41,227 nucleotides of DNA. Source: Martinezella lusitana. GTDB taxonomy: Bacteria; Pseudomonadota; Alphaproteobacteria; Rhizobiales; Rhizobiaceae. The notes under the pieces are model-generated. The model had not been told where the DNA came from and ran no database searches. It saw only the letters and a list, made by a program, of their open reading frames with translations. A program made the translations under genes and the position numbers. The stretch is taken from NCBI RefSeq assembly GCF_900094565.1, contig NZ_FMAF01000042.1, forward strand, positions 1 to 41,227. Direction: 5' to 3'. Below are positions 1 to 7,782 of the stretch, in pieces; positions within the stretch are counted from its first letter, which is position 1; each line of letters starts with the position of its first letter.

Positions 1-281
1 GAGCTGTCGATCATCTGGATGTCGCCATCGTAAGCTTCTGATATTGCGTTGAGAATACGCTCCCAGTGCCCAGCATGGCGCCACCGGTTGAAGCGATTTA
101 CGCAGGTGGTATAGGGACCATATCGAGCCGGGATATCCGCCCAGGGCGCACCCGTTCTCAGTCGCCAGAAGATACCATTCAGCACCCGCCGATCATCAAC
201 CCTCGCCTTGCCGCGTACCTTCGTTGGAAGAAGCGGTTCAATCACCGACCATTCGAAATCCGTCAAATCAAAGCGAGCCAT
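1..281 (-). CDS. IS5-family (IS427-like) transposase, N-terminal part, cut by window edge
   Basis: Reading the minus strand from the ATG at 279-281 gives MARFDLTDFEWSVIEPLLP, followed by GIFWRLRTGAPWADIP and NRFNRWRHAGHWERIL. These are the conserved N-terminal DUF4096 motifs of short IS5-family transposases of the IS427 type, which are common in rhizobia. The frame stays open to base 1, so about 93 residues are visible and the catalytic part lies outside the window. It is probably orfA of a two-ORF element that makes its transposase by frameshifting (family knowledge). I could not identify the terminal inverted repeat between about 282 and 440, so the element's outer edge is undefined. Confidence 0.85.
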   Translation of the reverse strand, partial: MARFDLTDFEWSVIEPLLPTKVRGKARVDDRRVLNGIFWRLRTGAPWADIPARYGPYTTCVNRFNRWRHAGHWERILNAISEAYDGDIQMIDS

Positions 282-533
282 CACTGCCTCCAAATCAACG
301 GAAGCAGTGAATCACAATCCATTAAAAACAAAAACTATTTTATGGGTATGTGACCTAGGGCACTGAGTCGTTCTTTATGATCGGTGGAATGGGATTCCGG
401 CGGCGGGATTTTGTGGAGGTTCCAAGCGTTTTTCGACGCAATCAGACGGCCTCGACAACTCAACTTCAAAGAGTTATGCAACGAACAAATTGTGATCACA
501 TAACGTCAATGTCGATATGATTCCAATAGTGAA
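282..533. other. Intergenic/IS-flank, no gene seen
   Basis: This stretch lies between the divergent starts of the IS5-type transposase and the GntR regulator. It should contain the IS end and the regulator's promoter. I found no convincing inverted repeat or -35/-10 pair. The segment 484-510 is AT-rich (tgtgatcaca at 491-500 is a 10-bp perfect palindrome) and could be an operator, but a single short palindrome is weak evidence. Confidence 0.3.
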
Positions 534-1277
534 GTGAAGCTCCACTACCTGAAGTCAGCCCACCGAGCGAAGGAGTTGCTCCCGTTGAAACAACCAGACA
601 TGCCAGCCTTTGAAAGACCTGCGGGCATGACAACCCAAGAGTATGTTTTTGAGCGGCTCAGACAGGCTATCATGGTGGGAGCATTCAAACCAGGCACATC
701 ACTTACCATCCGCGGGCTAGCCGATATTTTAGACAGCAGCCCAACGCCGGTTAGGGAGGCACTGAGACAGTTAACTTCAGTTGGCGCTTTGCATCTTTTG
801 GAAAACCGCCGGATCGTCGTCCCAAGAACGACGCCAGCGCGTTTCGAGGAACTCATTTCCCTGCGCATCGCGCTGGAAAGTCACGCAGCACGAAGAGCGG
901 TCATGCACCTTTCGGAGCTGCAGATCGACCAGCTGGTCGTGTTGGATGATGCCATAGAGGCTGCAATTTCCGTCGGAGACAAGGCTGGAGCACTTATTGC
1001 CAACCAGGAGTTTCATCGACGCATTTATATGGCAAATCCTGCGCAACTCGCGATGCCGATGATAGAGAGCTTGTGGCTTCAGCTTGGACCTTTACTTGGA
1101 ATAGCTATGGAGCATGTTGCAGAATTCTATCTTGTTGATCGCCATCAAGAGGCGATTGAGGCATTGCGACAACGTGACGAGGAGGCTGTCGCCCGGGCAA
1201 TTGACGCTGATATTCGCGAAGGTGTCGGAGGGCTTGATGGCGGCGCAATCGAACGGCTTCTAAAGCTCACCGGATGA
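534..1277 (+). CDS. GntR-family transcriptional regulator, FCD (FadR) subgroup
   Basis: The protein has an N-terminal winged helix (about residues 33-100, with PTPVREALRQL typical of the GntR recognition region) followed by an all-helical FCD ligand domain (EFHRRIY and DRHQEAIEAL carry the usual metal-binding histidines). Such regulators usually repress nearby catabolic or transport genes and release DNA on binding a small carboxylate. The start is uncertain: GTG at 534, TTG at 585 (with AGGAG at 571-575 nine bases upstream) and ATG at 600 are all in frame, and the first residues before about position 30 carry no domain. Downstream there is only a gap and the broken ThDP-enzyme gene, so its target cannot be named. 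It could control that lost locus. Confidence 0.88.
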   Translation: MKLHYLKSAHRAKELLPLKQPDMPAFERPAGMTTQEYVFERLRQAIMVGAFKPGTSLTIRGLADILDSSPTPVREALRQLTSVGALHLLENRRIVVPRTTPARFEELISLRIALESHAARRAVMHLSELQIDQLVVLDDAIEAAISVGDKAGALIANQEFHRRIYMANPAQLAMPMIESLWLQLGPLLGIAMEHVAEFYLVDRHQEAIEALRQRDEEAVARAIDADIREGVGGLDGGAIERLLKLTG

Positions 1278-1829
1278 GCAATAAAAATACTATGAGCGTG
1301 CAACTCTGGCCAACGATCGCATAGCTTTGAAATCGGCGCCGATCCACAAATGAGAATCTCCAATCGGAAAATGAACTAGCAATCCGACAGAGCAGCGAGC
1401 CGCGCCGCCTCGTCCATTATGTCCATCAGACAAAAAGTACTTAGGTGGTCTTGACTGGAACCGAACTCACAGCCCCATAGTGGCTGCCATTGGTCAGCCG
1501 CAAATCTCTTGAAAATTCCCTGACTTCACCTTCATCTTATTAATCCGAAGATCCAGCAATTAGATCTCGTGGACCTTCACAGCCACCTGCTGTCTTGGAT
1601 ACGATGACTGGGGCAACGCGAAGAGCCCACACGCGATTTCATCACCGCCACCAATCCGCAGCCTGAAAGCTGCACGCTATCGGCAAGGCCGAACAGGTCG
1701 AGCTATCGATGTTCGACGGTAATGGCCGCCAAATCGACGGCCTAGGCGATTCCAACCGTCGATTTGCCGGTCCCCGGCACATCTCTCTTTCATTATTCTC
1801 CTGATGTCAGCGAAAGACAGGAGAAACGA
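1278..1829. other. 550-bp gap without a recognisable gene
   Basis: No open frame here looks coding. The stretch has mixed composition and many stop codons, and it may be decayed coding or IS sequence, but I could not match it to a family. Its last bases carry the ribosome-binding site (ggagaa, just before 1830) of the truncated ThDP-enzyme gene. An upstream in-frame ATG at 1764 exists, but the residues it would add show no family similarity. Confidence 0.4.
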
Positions 1830-2269
1830 ATGCGCGGCGCGGATATTCTAGTAGATATGCTCATCGGATACGGCGTTGACACGATCTTTGGCGTGCCGGG
1901 GGATACCAACGTACCGCTCTATGAAGCACTCCAGCACCACGAAGACAAAATTCGCCATGTGATGGCCCGCGACGAGCGATCCGCAGGCTTCATGGCCGAT
2001 GCTTATGGACGATTCACCAACAAGCCGGGCGTGTTCGAATGCCCGTCGGGCGCGGGCGCGATGTATTCATTGCCACCTGTGGCGGAATCGAACGGATCGT
2101 CGGTGCCCGTGATCCTGCTGACAATCGACATTCCATTGCCCGGCGAGGGGCGCGGCGTCCTGACGGAATTGGACTGCGCGAAACTGTTCGAGCCGGTCAC
2201 GAAGCTCTCCTTGCAGGTAAAAACGCCGGAGAAGCTGCCCGAAAGGGGGCGTCGCCTTAAGCTGGGACA
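1830..2269 (+). pseudogene. Acetolactate synthase-like ThDP enzyme, N-terminal fragment truncated by IS6 element
   Basis: The fragment MRGADILVDMLIGYGVDTIF-GVPGD begins the ThDP-binding pyrimidine (PYR) domain of acetolactate synthase, glyoxylate carboligase and oxalyl-CoA decarboxylase relatives. It keeps the catalytic Glu region (HVMARDERSAGFMADAYGR) and the GVFECPSGAGA segment. A full enzyme has about 550-600 residues; only about 140 remain. Similarity fades near 2243-2269 (a reading-frame slip around RGRRLKLG is likely), and the IS6-type element starts at about 2270. The other side of that IS is deoB, not the rest of this gene, so the C-terminal three quarters were lost in a rearrangement. 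It is preceded by a good ribosome-binding site (AGGAGAA) and was once a functional gene. The substrate cannot be told. Confidence 0.8.
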
Positions 2270-3062
2270 GGGTGCGCGTCTGGCATCGTGTCAGCCTTCA
2301 CGCGTTGATTAACATAGTGATCTGCCGCCATGTTGCGTTGGCGTTGGAGCGAAGCTGGCGGTGATCTGCTGCGGTCAGGTGTTTGCGGTGAAGAAGAAAG
2401 AGATTGGCGATCTGGCCGTGGGTTGAAATGAAACGCTGGCATTGCCGCGCCGACTTGAAGCGCATCATGCGCCGTTCCCGTCGTCGCACGGGAAGATGTG
2501 AATTCTCGGCGCGGTTGTTGATGCCCTTATGTGACCGATGCTCGACGCCCGGCATCAATTCGGACTTGGCGGCAGAGTAGGACCGCAGCTTGTCGGTGAT
2601 CATAACCCGTGGGGTGGTACCCTGACCCTTGAGCAGTTTGCGCATCAGCCGGAGGGCGGCTCGCTTGTTTCTCCGGCTTTGCAGCAGGGCGTCGAGGACG
2701 TAACCGTTTACATCGACTGCCCGCCACAGCCAGAATTTCTTCCCCTTGATCGTCACCACCATTTCGTCGAGCTGCCATTTATCAGCAAATTGACCGCGGG
2801 ACCGTCGACGAAGCTGATGAGCGAATTTGAGGCCGAACTTCGCAGCCCATTCCGAGACGGTCTGAAACGAGACCTCAATGCCGCGCTCGGCCAGCAGATC
2901 TTCGACGTCTCGAAAGCTGAGTGGAAACCGGTAATAGAGCCAGACCGCATAGGCGATGATCTCGGCGGGAAAACGGTGGCGTCTGAAATGAGCAGGAGAG
3001 ATTTCGGTCATTGCCACCAATACCAACCCGTTCACCACAGACACGTTAATCCGACGCTACCC
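2270..3062 (-). mobile_element. IS6-family insertion sequence
   Basis: This is a roughly 0.79-kb single-gene element carrying an IS6-type DDE transposase. Imperfect terminal inverted repeats can be aligned: the left end reads gggtgcgcgtctggcatcg and the right end, on the other strand, gggtagcgtcggattaacg; both continue into gtgtc(a/t)g. The 8 bp flanking each end (ctgggaca and gcagacca) do not match, so there is no visible target duplication. That fits an IS-mediated deletion or cointegrate resolution, because two different broken genes lie on its sides. End coordinates are good to a few bases. Confidence 0.8.
2298..3011 (-). CDS. IS6-family transposase
   Basis: The protein begins MTEISPAHFRRHRFPAEII, with the IS6/IS26 N-terminal pattern (RHRFP..II..AVWLYYRF.LS.RDVE). 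The DDE triad is visible as QLDEMVVTIKGKKFWLWRAVD, VMITDKLRSY and NRAENSH. It is about 237 residues long, usual for the family, and looks intact. An in-frame ATG 33 bp further upstream exists (3044), but family members start at the MTEI position. It catalyses replicative, cointegrate-forming transposition (family knowledge), which agrees with the deletion-like junctions around the element. Confidence 0.93.
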   Translation of the reverse strand: MTEISPAHFRRHRFPAEIIAYAVWLYYRFPLSFRDVEDLLAERGIEVSFQTVSEWAAKFGLKFAHQLRRRSRGQFADKWQLDEMVVTIKGKKFWLWRAVDVNGYVLDALLQSRRNKRAALRLMRKLLKGQGTTPRVMITDKLRSYSAAKSELMPGVEHRSHKGINNRAENSHLPVRRRERRMMRFKSARQCQRFISTHGQIANLFLLHRKHLTAADHRQLRSNANATWRQITMLINA

Positions 3063-3265
3063 GCAGACCAATTGCTGCACCCAGTCCCCAACGCGTCGAG
3101 GTTCGGCAGGCTCAGTGGACCGCTCCTACAATCTTCCGCGCGGCCCGCTGCGCAGGCCTCGGCGACATGAAAAAGCGTGTTAAAGCCCTCGTCGCCATAT
3201 CGTGCCGCGTCAGGAGCGCCGCCGCAGCCGACGGAATCGAGAACGCAGAGGAAGACGCGTGCCAT
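3063..3265 (-). pseudogene. deoB: Phosphopentomutase N-terminal stub, truncated by IS6 element
   Basis: From the ATG at 3263-3265 the minus strand reads MARVFLCVLDSVGCGGAPDA, then YGDEGFNTLFH and GPLSLPNLDALG. This is the start of phosphopentomutase: the Asp in VLDS is a metal ligand, and GGAPDA, GDEGxNTL and LPNL are family motifs. DeoB is normally about 400 residues; only about 67 remain before the IS6 end at 3062. Phosphopentomutase interconverts ribose/deoxyribose 1- and 5-phosphates, so it belongs logically to the same operon as the nucleoside phosphorylase upstream. It starts 10 bp after the second permease stop. It is certainly non-functional here; a second chromosomal copy may exist. 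Confidence 0.88.
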
Positions 3266-3275
3266 GGGCTCGATC

Positions 3276-4019
3276 TCACGAAAGCTGGAAGCGGCCAAGC
3301 GAACGACGGCGGATTAACTCAATGACTTCGTAAAAGGCCCAGCCGATCGCCGACAGCAGCATGACCATACCGATGACGGCCGCCGTGTCGCTGTTTTCCT
3401 GGCCCGAGGAAAGAAGGTAACCGATACCCTCGTTGGCACCGATCAGCTCGCCGATGACGGCGGCGGTCATGGCAAGCGTCGTGGCGACCGCCATGCCGGC
3501 AAGTACGGAAGGGAGCGCTGAGGGCAGCTCGATATGCCGAAAGCGTTGCCAGGGACCGAGCTTCAGCACCGAGGCGAGATCGCGGAAGCTCCCCTCCCCG
3601 TAGCGTAGCCCGGTGACCATCCCCGTCATGACGGGGAAGAAAGTGACGATCGCGATCAGCACAATTTTCGGCGCCGGGCCAATGCCGAGCCAAAGAAGAA
3701 GGAGTGGCGCGATCGCGATTTTCGGAGCGGTCTGCAGAAGCAGGATCAACGGTGTGGCAAAGCGTTCGACACGGGGCAGGCGTGAGAAAACGACGCCAGC
3801 AAAAATGCCGGCGACGGCTCCGATGATGAAACCCGCGACGATTTCCGACAGTGTTACCCAGATATGCCGGGCGAGCTTGGCGTTCTCGAACAGGAAGGCG
3901 ACGCGTTCGAACACCTCGGCGGGTCCCGGCAAGAGAAAGGCTGGGACATTGAAGATAAAAACGATCGCCGTCCAAAGAACAAGGGTCACGATCAGACCCG
4001 CTATGCCGCGCAGAATCAT
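3276..4019 (-). CDS. ABC transporter permease (TauC/SsuC/ThiX type), second of two
   Basis: This is an inner-membrane permease of about 247 residues with some six hydrophobic segments. It shows the cytoplasmic coupling motif of this family (HIELPSALPSVLAGM, an EAA-like loop near residue 160) and the LLLLQTAPKIAIAPLLLLWLG-type segment seen in SsuC/TauC/ThiX proteins. The start is the ATG at 4017-4019, two bases after the binding-protein stop codon; the frame is open further upstream but that part overlaps the binding-protein gene. It is probably a heterodimer partner of the permease at 5820-6584, since the two share motifs but differ in sequence. Confidence 0.9.
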   Translation of the reverse strand: MILRGIAGLIVTLVLWTAIVFIFNVPAFLLPGPAEVFERVAFLFENAKLARHIWVTLSEIVAGFIIGAVAGIFAGVVFSRLPRVERFATPLILLLQTAPKIAIAPLLLLWLGIGPAPKIVLIAIVTFFPVMTGMVTGLRYGEGSFRDLASVLKLGPWQRFRHIELPSALPSVLAGMAVATTLAMTAAVIGELIGANEGIGYLLSSGQENSDTAAVIGMVMLLSAIGWAFYEVIELIRRRSLGRFQLS

Positions 4020-4021
4020 GC

Positions 4022-5026
4022 TTATTGACCGATGGTTGAAGGATCGACGACGAAATCGGCGGCCTTCGGGGCGCTGTCGATCACCTTGTACTGCGCCAGT
4101 ATGTCGGCGCTCTTCTGCCAGCCGCCCATATCGGCCGCACCGAGGCCTTTTTGCTGGGTGAGCGGGCTTTGCCAGACGGATGGGATGAAAGTTTGCTCGA
4201 AAGCGGTCGTCAGAATTCCCTTCTGGTCCTTCGGCCAGGTCGGCGTGTACTTGCTGAACGTGATGTCCAGCGCCTCCGAAGTGTGACCATCGATGACCCA
4301 TTGATAGGACTGCGTGACCGCAGTGGTGAAGCGTTTCACGACGTCGGCGTTCTGCGCAAGCTTCTTGTCACTGGTAACGACCACGTTGCCGAAGGACGGC
4401 AGGAAGCCATTCGACAAGATCATGGTCACCTTGGTGCCGTCAGCTTCCAGATTGTACTTGCGCAGTTCCGAGAATACGATGGCATCGACTTGCTCAGCCT
4501 TTAGCGCCGGGATGATGGCACCAGTAGCGACGACTTCGACGGATACGTCATCGAGCTTCAGACCCGCTTGTTGCAGGCCGACCTGAAGTTGCAGGTAGTT
4601 CGGGCTGGCCAGGCTGGTGACGGCAATCTTCTTGCCCTTCAGGTCCTTGTAGGACTTGATCCCACTCGATTCTTTGGCGAGCAGAGCGCCAATGCCGCGC
4701 TGGTAAGTGGTGTGGACCACCTTGACCGGCAGACCGTTGGCGGCAGCGGCAATGACGGCGTCACCGTTCGGGAAGCCGAAATCGACGTTGCCGGCTGCGA
4801 TATTGGTCAGGATGTCGGCGGCGGCGGCATAGATGAATTCGACCTCGATGCCGTTCTTTTCAAAAATGCCCTTCTCTACGCCAGCATAAAGCGGTGCGTA
4901 GAAGGGTGCTGCGGCACCGTCGATCTGCAGCACGACCTTGTCAGCTGCTTCGGCGGTGATAGCAAATAGGGGCGAGGCACTGAGGGCAATGAGACTTGCC
5001 ACAGTCGTCGCGCGAAACTGGATCAT
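4022..5026 (-). CDS. NMT1/THI5-type periplasmic substrate-binding protein
   Basis: The start ATG at 5024-5026 has a good ribosome-binding site (aggggat) lying in the end of the phosphorylase gene. The first about 28 residues (MIQFRATTVASLIALSASPL and the following AEA-A site) form a Sec signal peptide. The mature protein carries the NMT1/SsuA-like pattern: PFYAPLYAGVEKGIFEKNGIEVEF, GNVDFGFPNGDAVI and SYKDLKGKKIAVTS. Members of this fold bind pyrimidines (ThiY), riboflavin (RibY), sulfonates or nitriles. Linkage to a uridine-phosphorylase-like enzyme and deoB suggests a nucleoside, or a base linked to ribose, as ligand. That ligand is inference. Confidence 0.9.
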   Translation of the reverse strand: MIQFRATTVASLIALSASPLFAITAEAADKVVLQIDGAAAPFYAPLYAGVEKGIFEKNGIEVEFIYAAAADILTNIAAGNVDFGFPNGDAVIAAAANGLPVKVVHTTYQRGIGALLAKESSGIKSYKDLKGKKIAVTSLASPNYLQLQVGLQQAGLKLDDVSVEVVATGAIIPALKAEQVDAIVFSELRKYNLEADGTKVTMILSNGFLPSFGNVVVTSDKKLAQNADVVKRFTTAVTQSYQWVIDGHTSEALDITFSKYTPTWPKDQKGILTTAFEQTFIPSVWQSPLTQQKGLGAADMGGWQKSADILAQYKVIDSAPKAADFVVDPSTIGQ

Positions 5027-5031
5027 TGTTG

Positions 5032-5823
5032 TTATCCCCTGAGTTCCCATTCTGTGGAGGAAAATAGCCTTCCTGCAATGCGCAGAAGGTTGCGCTGGGT
5101 TGCCTCATAGTCGTCGAGCCAGCTGTCGGTGGCACGATTCCCATGGACACCAAGTAGGCAGCCGGTTTCAAGGCCAATGGCTCCGCCGACGGTCATAGTG
5201 ATCTCGCTCTCCATCTCGACGCCGATGGCACCCTCAGCCTGGAAGCGTCCAATGAAATTGGCGGACAGGTCCTGCCCGTCATCAACGGGGCGATAGCGGC
5301 GGTCCTGGCCGAAATAATAGCTGTCCGTGGACGCAACCACGCCCGGTCGACAGGTGAGGCCAAGTTCTGTTGCAGCACCGACAAGACCGGCGACGATACG
5401 AGAGGAAGCTTTCGCCTCACCACCCACCGCGCGGTATGTGCGGGCTGTGCCGGTATCGCCAAGGGCGCGATCTACCGCCACGAAAGAGCCGGGCGCATAT
5501 TCCGCTACCAAGGAGGACATCCCGCCGATCCGTACAACACGCTTGGCGCCGAGCATGGCGAGTTCCACCAAAGCGATCTCGGTTGATGGGCCACCGATAC
5601 CGGTTGAGCAGATCGTCAACCGCTGGCCCTCATAGATGCCGGTGATAACGGCGAATTCCCGCTTGCGGCCGAAATCCGTCACCTCTTCCAACATGTCGGC
5701 CAGCAGTCGCACGCGATCGGGATCACCGGGGGTGAGGACATTCTCGGCGATATCACCGGTACCGCATGGAAGATGCGGCGGCCGCCCATTCTCCCAAGGG
5801 AAGGCGGCGCTGGTCATGCTCAT
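5032..5823 (-). CDS. Nucleoside phosphorylase, uridine phosphorylase-like
   Basis: This protein of about 263 residues belongs to the PNP/UDP family. The visible motifs are LTPGDPDRV, the phosphate-binding STGIGGPSTEIAL (the form typical of uridine phosphorylase) and VEMESE, whose Met-Glu-Ser contacts the ribose. It would split a nucleoside with phosphate into base and ribose 1-phosphate in the cytoplasm. The start at 5823 overlaps the upstream permease stop as ATGA (translational coupling); an alternative ATG is at 5817. The substrate base is unclear: the specificity region diverges, and the operon context allows a modified nucleoside. DeoB, its natural follow-on enzyme, is truncated two genes downstream. 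Confidence 0.87.
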   Translation of the reverse strand: MSMTSAAFPWENGRPPHLPCGTGDIAENVLTPGDPDRVRLLADMLEEVTDFGRKREFAVITGIYEGQRLTICSTGIGGPSTEIALVELAMLGAKRVVRIGGMSSLVAEYAPGSFVAVDRALGDTGTARTYRAVGGEAKASSRIVAGLVGAATELGLTCRPGVVASTDSYYFGQDRRYRPVDDGQDLSANFIGRFQAEGAIGVEMESEITMTVGGAIGLETGCLLGVHGNRATDSWLDDYEATQRNLLRIAGRLFSSTEWELRG

Positions 5824-6584
5824 TTTTTCACGCCCTTCCAGTAGAGTAGTCGATTTTCGAGAATGCTCAATGCGACATGCATGAGTTGTCCGAGGAAAGT
5901 CGTCAACAGAACGGCCGCGAACAGCAGCGGCGTCTTGTAAGTCGCCCCGGCATAGGTCATCAGGTAGCCGAGGCCGAGTTTGCCGGACATCCACTCCGCA
6001 AGGACTGCGCCGACCAGAGCCTGCACCGCGCCGATCTTTAGGCCGACGAAGATTTCTGGCATTGCGGCAGGCAGCTCGATCTGGCGGAACCGCTGGAGGT
6101 TGCCGAGGCCCAACAGTTTGGCTAAATCCTTCATCTTCGGATCAAGCGCCCGGAAGCCGGCGCAAGCGCCGATGAAAACCGGAAAGAAGACCAGTGAGAA
6201 GATCAGGATGACCTTGGATAGGACACCGAATCCGAACCACACGACGAAGAGTGGCGCGAGCGCGATCTTCGGTGCCGTTTGGAGAATGACGAGCGGACCA
6301 TCGAGCCAGACCGCCAGCTTCTGAAAGCGGGTCATCACATAAGCCAGCGCGATTCCCGCCACGGAGCCAAGTACAAGGCCGAGAATGATGTTCTGTAGCG
6401 TGAAACCGAGATGCAGCCAGAGCTCACCGGTCACCGCGATGCCCGCCAGCGCGTTCCAAGTGCGCAATGGTGACGGGAGGAGATAGGTCGGCATCGCCAT
6501 CGGGCCAGTTGCGAACCACCAGGCAACCAGAAGCGCGACAAGTGCCAGCGAATAATCAATCCACGCGATAAGGCGCTTGACCAT
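5820..6584 (-). CDS. ABC transporter permease (TauC/SsuC/ThiX type), first of two
   Basis: This is a 254-residue integral membrane protein with about six hydrophobic helices, the family segment LVILQTAPKIALAPLFVVWFG and the coupling loop QIELPAAMPEIFVGLK. Its start codon overlaps the ATPase stop (TGATG at 6582-6586) and its stop overlaps the phosphorylase start, so the genes are tightly coupled. Having two distinct permease genes in one NMT1-type importer is less usual than a homodimer and suggests a heterodimeric channel. Confidence 0.9.
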   Translation of the reverse strand: MVKRLIAWIDYSLALVALLVAWWFATGPMAMPTYLLPSPLRTWNALAGIAVTGELWLHLGFTLQNIILGLVLGSVAGIALAYVMTRFQKLAVWLDGPLVILQTAPKIALAPLFVVWFGFGVLSKVILIFSLVFFPVFIGACAGFRALDPKMKDLAKLLGLGNLQRFRQIELPAAMPEIFVGLKIGAVQALVGAVLAEWMSGKLGLGYLMTYAGATYKTPLLFAAVLLTTFLGQLMHVALSILENRLLYWKGVKK

Positions 6585-7393
6585 CAGCTCCTCTCCCCAC
6601 CTGGCGTCCTTAGATCGCGGCGGAGCTGGGCGACGAGTGCGTGATAGGCCGGATCGAGCTTCGTCTCCTCACCGCGCGGACGGGCGAGAGTGACATCATG
6701 AACGCATTTCAGTTTGCCGGGGCGAGCGGTCATTACCATTACCCGGTCAGCGAGATAGGCGGCTTCCTCGACACTGTGGGTGACGAGCAGGATGGTCTTG
6801 CCGGTCGATTGCCAAATGCGCAACAATTCATCGTTCAGCGTGTCGCGGGTCAAAAGGTCGACGGCAGAAAACGGTTCGTCCATAAGAAGAATCTGTGGGT
6901 CGTCGGAAAGCGAACGGGCGATTGCAGTACGTTGGCGCATGCCCCCGGAGAGCTGGCGCGGCAGGGCATTTTCGAAGCCGGCCAGCCCAACCATCTTGAT
7001 AAGGTCAAGCGCCTTCCTGTCAGCTTCGAGGCGGCTGACGTTGGCGGTATCGAGCGGAAAGCGAACGTTTTCGAGGGTCGTCTTCCACGGCAGCAAAACC
7101 GGCTCCTGGAAAACAAAGCCGACGGGACGCTTACGGCCGGCCGTATCAAGCGTGATCGTGCCACCACTCGACTGATCAAGGCCGGAGATGAGGCGCAGCA
7201 AGGTTGACTTTCCGCAGCCGGAGGGTCCGACGATTGCAATGAACTCGCCTTCCTTGATGGTAATGCTGAGCGGCTCCAGAGCCGTCACCGTCCCATGGTC
7301 CGCGACGAATGTCTTGTGAACACCCGCAATATCGATCATCCGCTCCGACTGCACCACCCGAAAACTCCATGTATCAGATACAGGAAAAGCCAT
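6584..7393 (-). CDS. ABC transporter ATP-binding protein (TauB/SsuB/ThiZ type)
   Basis: The complete ATPase set is visible: Walker A GPSGCGKST, Q-loop FVFQEPVLLPWKT, signature LSGGMRQR, Walker B ILLMDEPFSAVD and the switch histidine in LLVTHSVEEA. It energises the two downstream permeases. It is the first gene of the operon. Start choice: 7393 has AAGG only three bases away, and a second ATG at 7339 (MIDIAGVHKTF) matches the usual family N terminus better, so the first 18 residues may not be real. Confidence 0.92.
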   Translation of the reverse strand: MAFPVSDTWSFRVVQSERMIDIAGVHKTFVADHGTVTALEPLSITIKEGEFIAIVGPSGCGKSTLLRLISGLDQSSGGTITLDTAGRKRPVGFVFQEPVLLPWKTTLENVRFPLDTANVSRLEADRKALDLIKMVGLAGFENALPRQLSGGMRQRTAIARSLSDDPQILLMDEPFSAVDLLTRDTLNDELLRIWQSTGKTILLVTHSVEEAAYLADRVMVMTARPGKLKCVHDVTLARPRGEETKLDPAYHALVAQLRRDLRTPGGERS

Positions 7394-7782
7394 AAGCCTT
7401 TCGACGATCAGCAGCCGCTCTGCCGCCTTCCCATCTAAGAAAGAGGCAAAGCTTTCACAAAACCTTCACCGACGCAACTTGAATCTCAAAGATGAGATTC
7501 GTATCATAATTGCTTCAATATATCCAACATGGAACCGGTTGAGGCCGCAGCCTGGGGCGAAGCGCTCTTAGGATCTCTTAGGATTAGGATAAAGTCTGCC
7601 GCACATCGGCCTTTAGGACGTGTCGTCAAAACTGGTCAGTCATGCCGTTGGAAACCTGCAGGGCTTCGCTCGAGAGCGGAAAGCCAAATCCTTCTTGGCC
7701 CGCTGTACAAACTGTCCGTCAACGGGCGCGACGTGCGTTTTCTGTCTAGGAGCAGCTTGGGCAGCCAGCGGGCTTTCCTTTG
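7394..7782. other. 389-bp intergenic region with ABC-operon promoter; no gene
   Basis: The region separates the ABC-operon start from the 3' end of the pyrE-like gene. It holds the palindrome at 7482-7501 and a possible promoter for the minus strand. Between 7560 and 7590 there is a short near-repeat (cttaggat, cttaggat, taggat). The small open frames at 7529-7880 show no family features and are probably chance. Confidence 0.4.
7482..7501. promoter_or_regulatory. Perfect palindrome, likely operator of the ABC/phosphorylase operon
   Basis: GAATCTCA-AAGA-TGAGATTC has two perfect 8-bp arms with a 4-nt centre, lying about 90 bp upstream of the ATPase start. On the minus strand a good -10 (TATGAT, opposite 7504-7509) lies immediately upstream of it, so a bound repressor would block the start of transcription. 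The regulator is not known; the GntR or XRE proteins in this window are candidates. Confidence 0.55.

Noticed and set aside
3275..4301. Extended start of the second permease at 4301
   Set aside because: The extra part lies within the binding-protein gene; the ATG at 4019 directly follows that gene's stop and begins the first hydrophobic helix.
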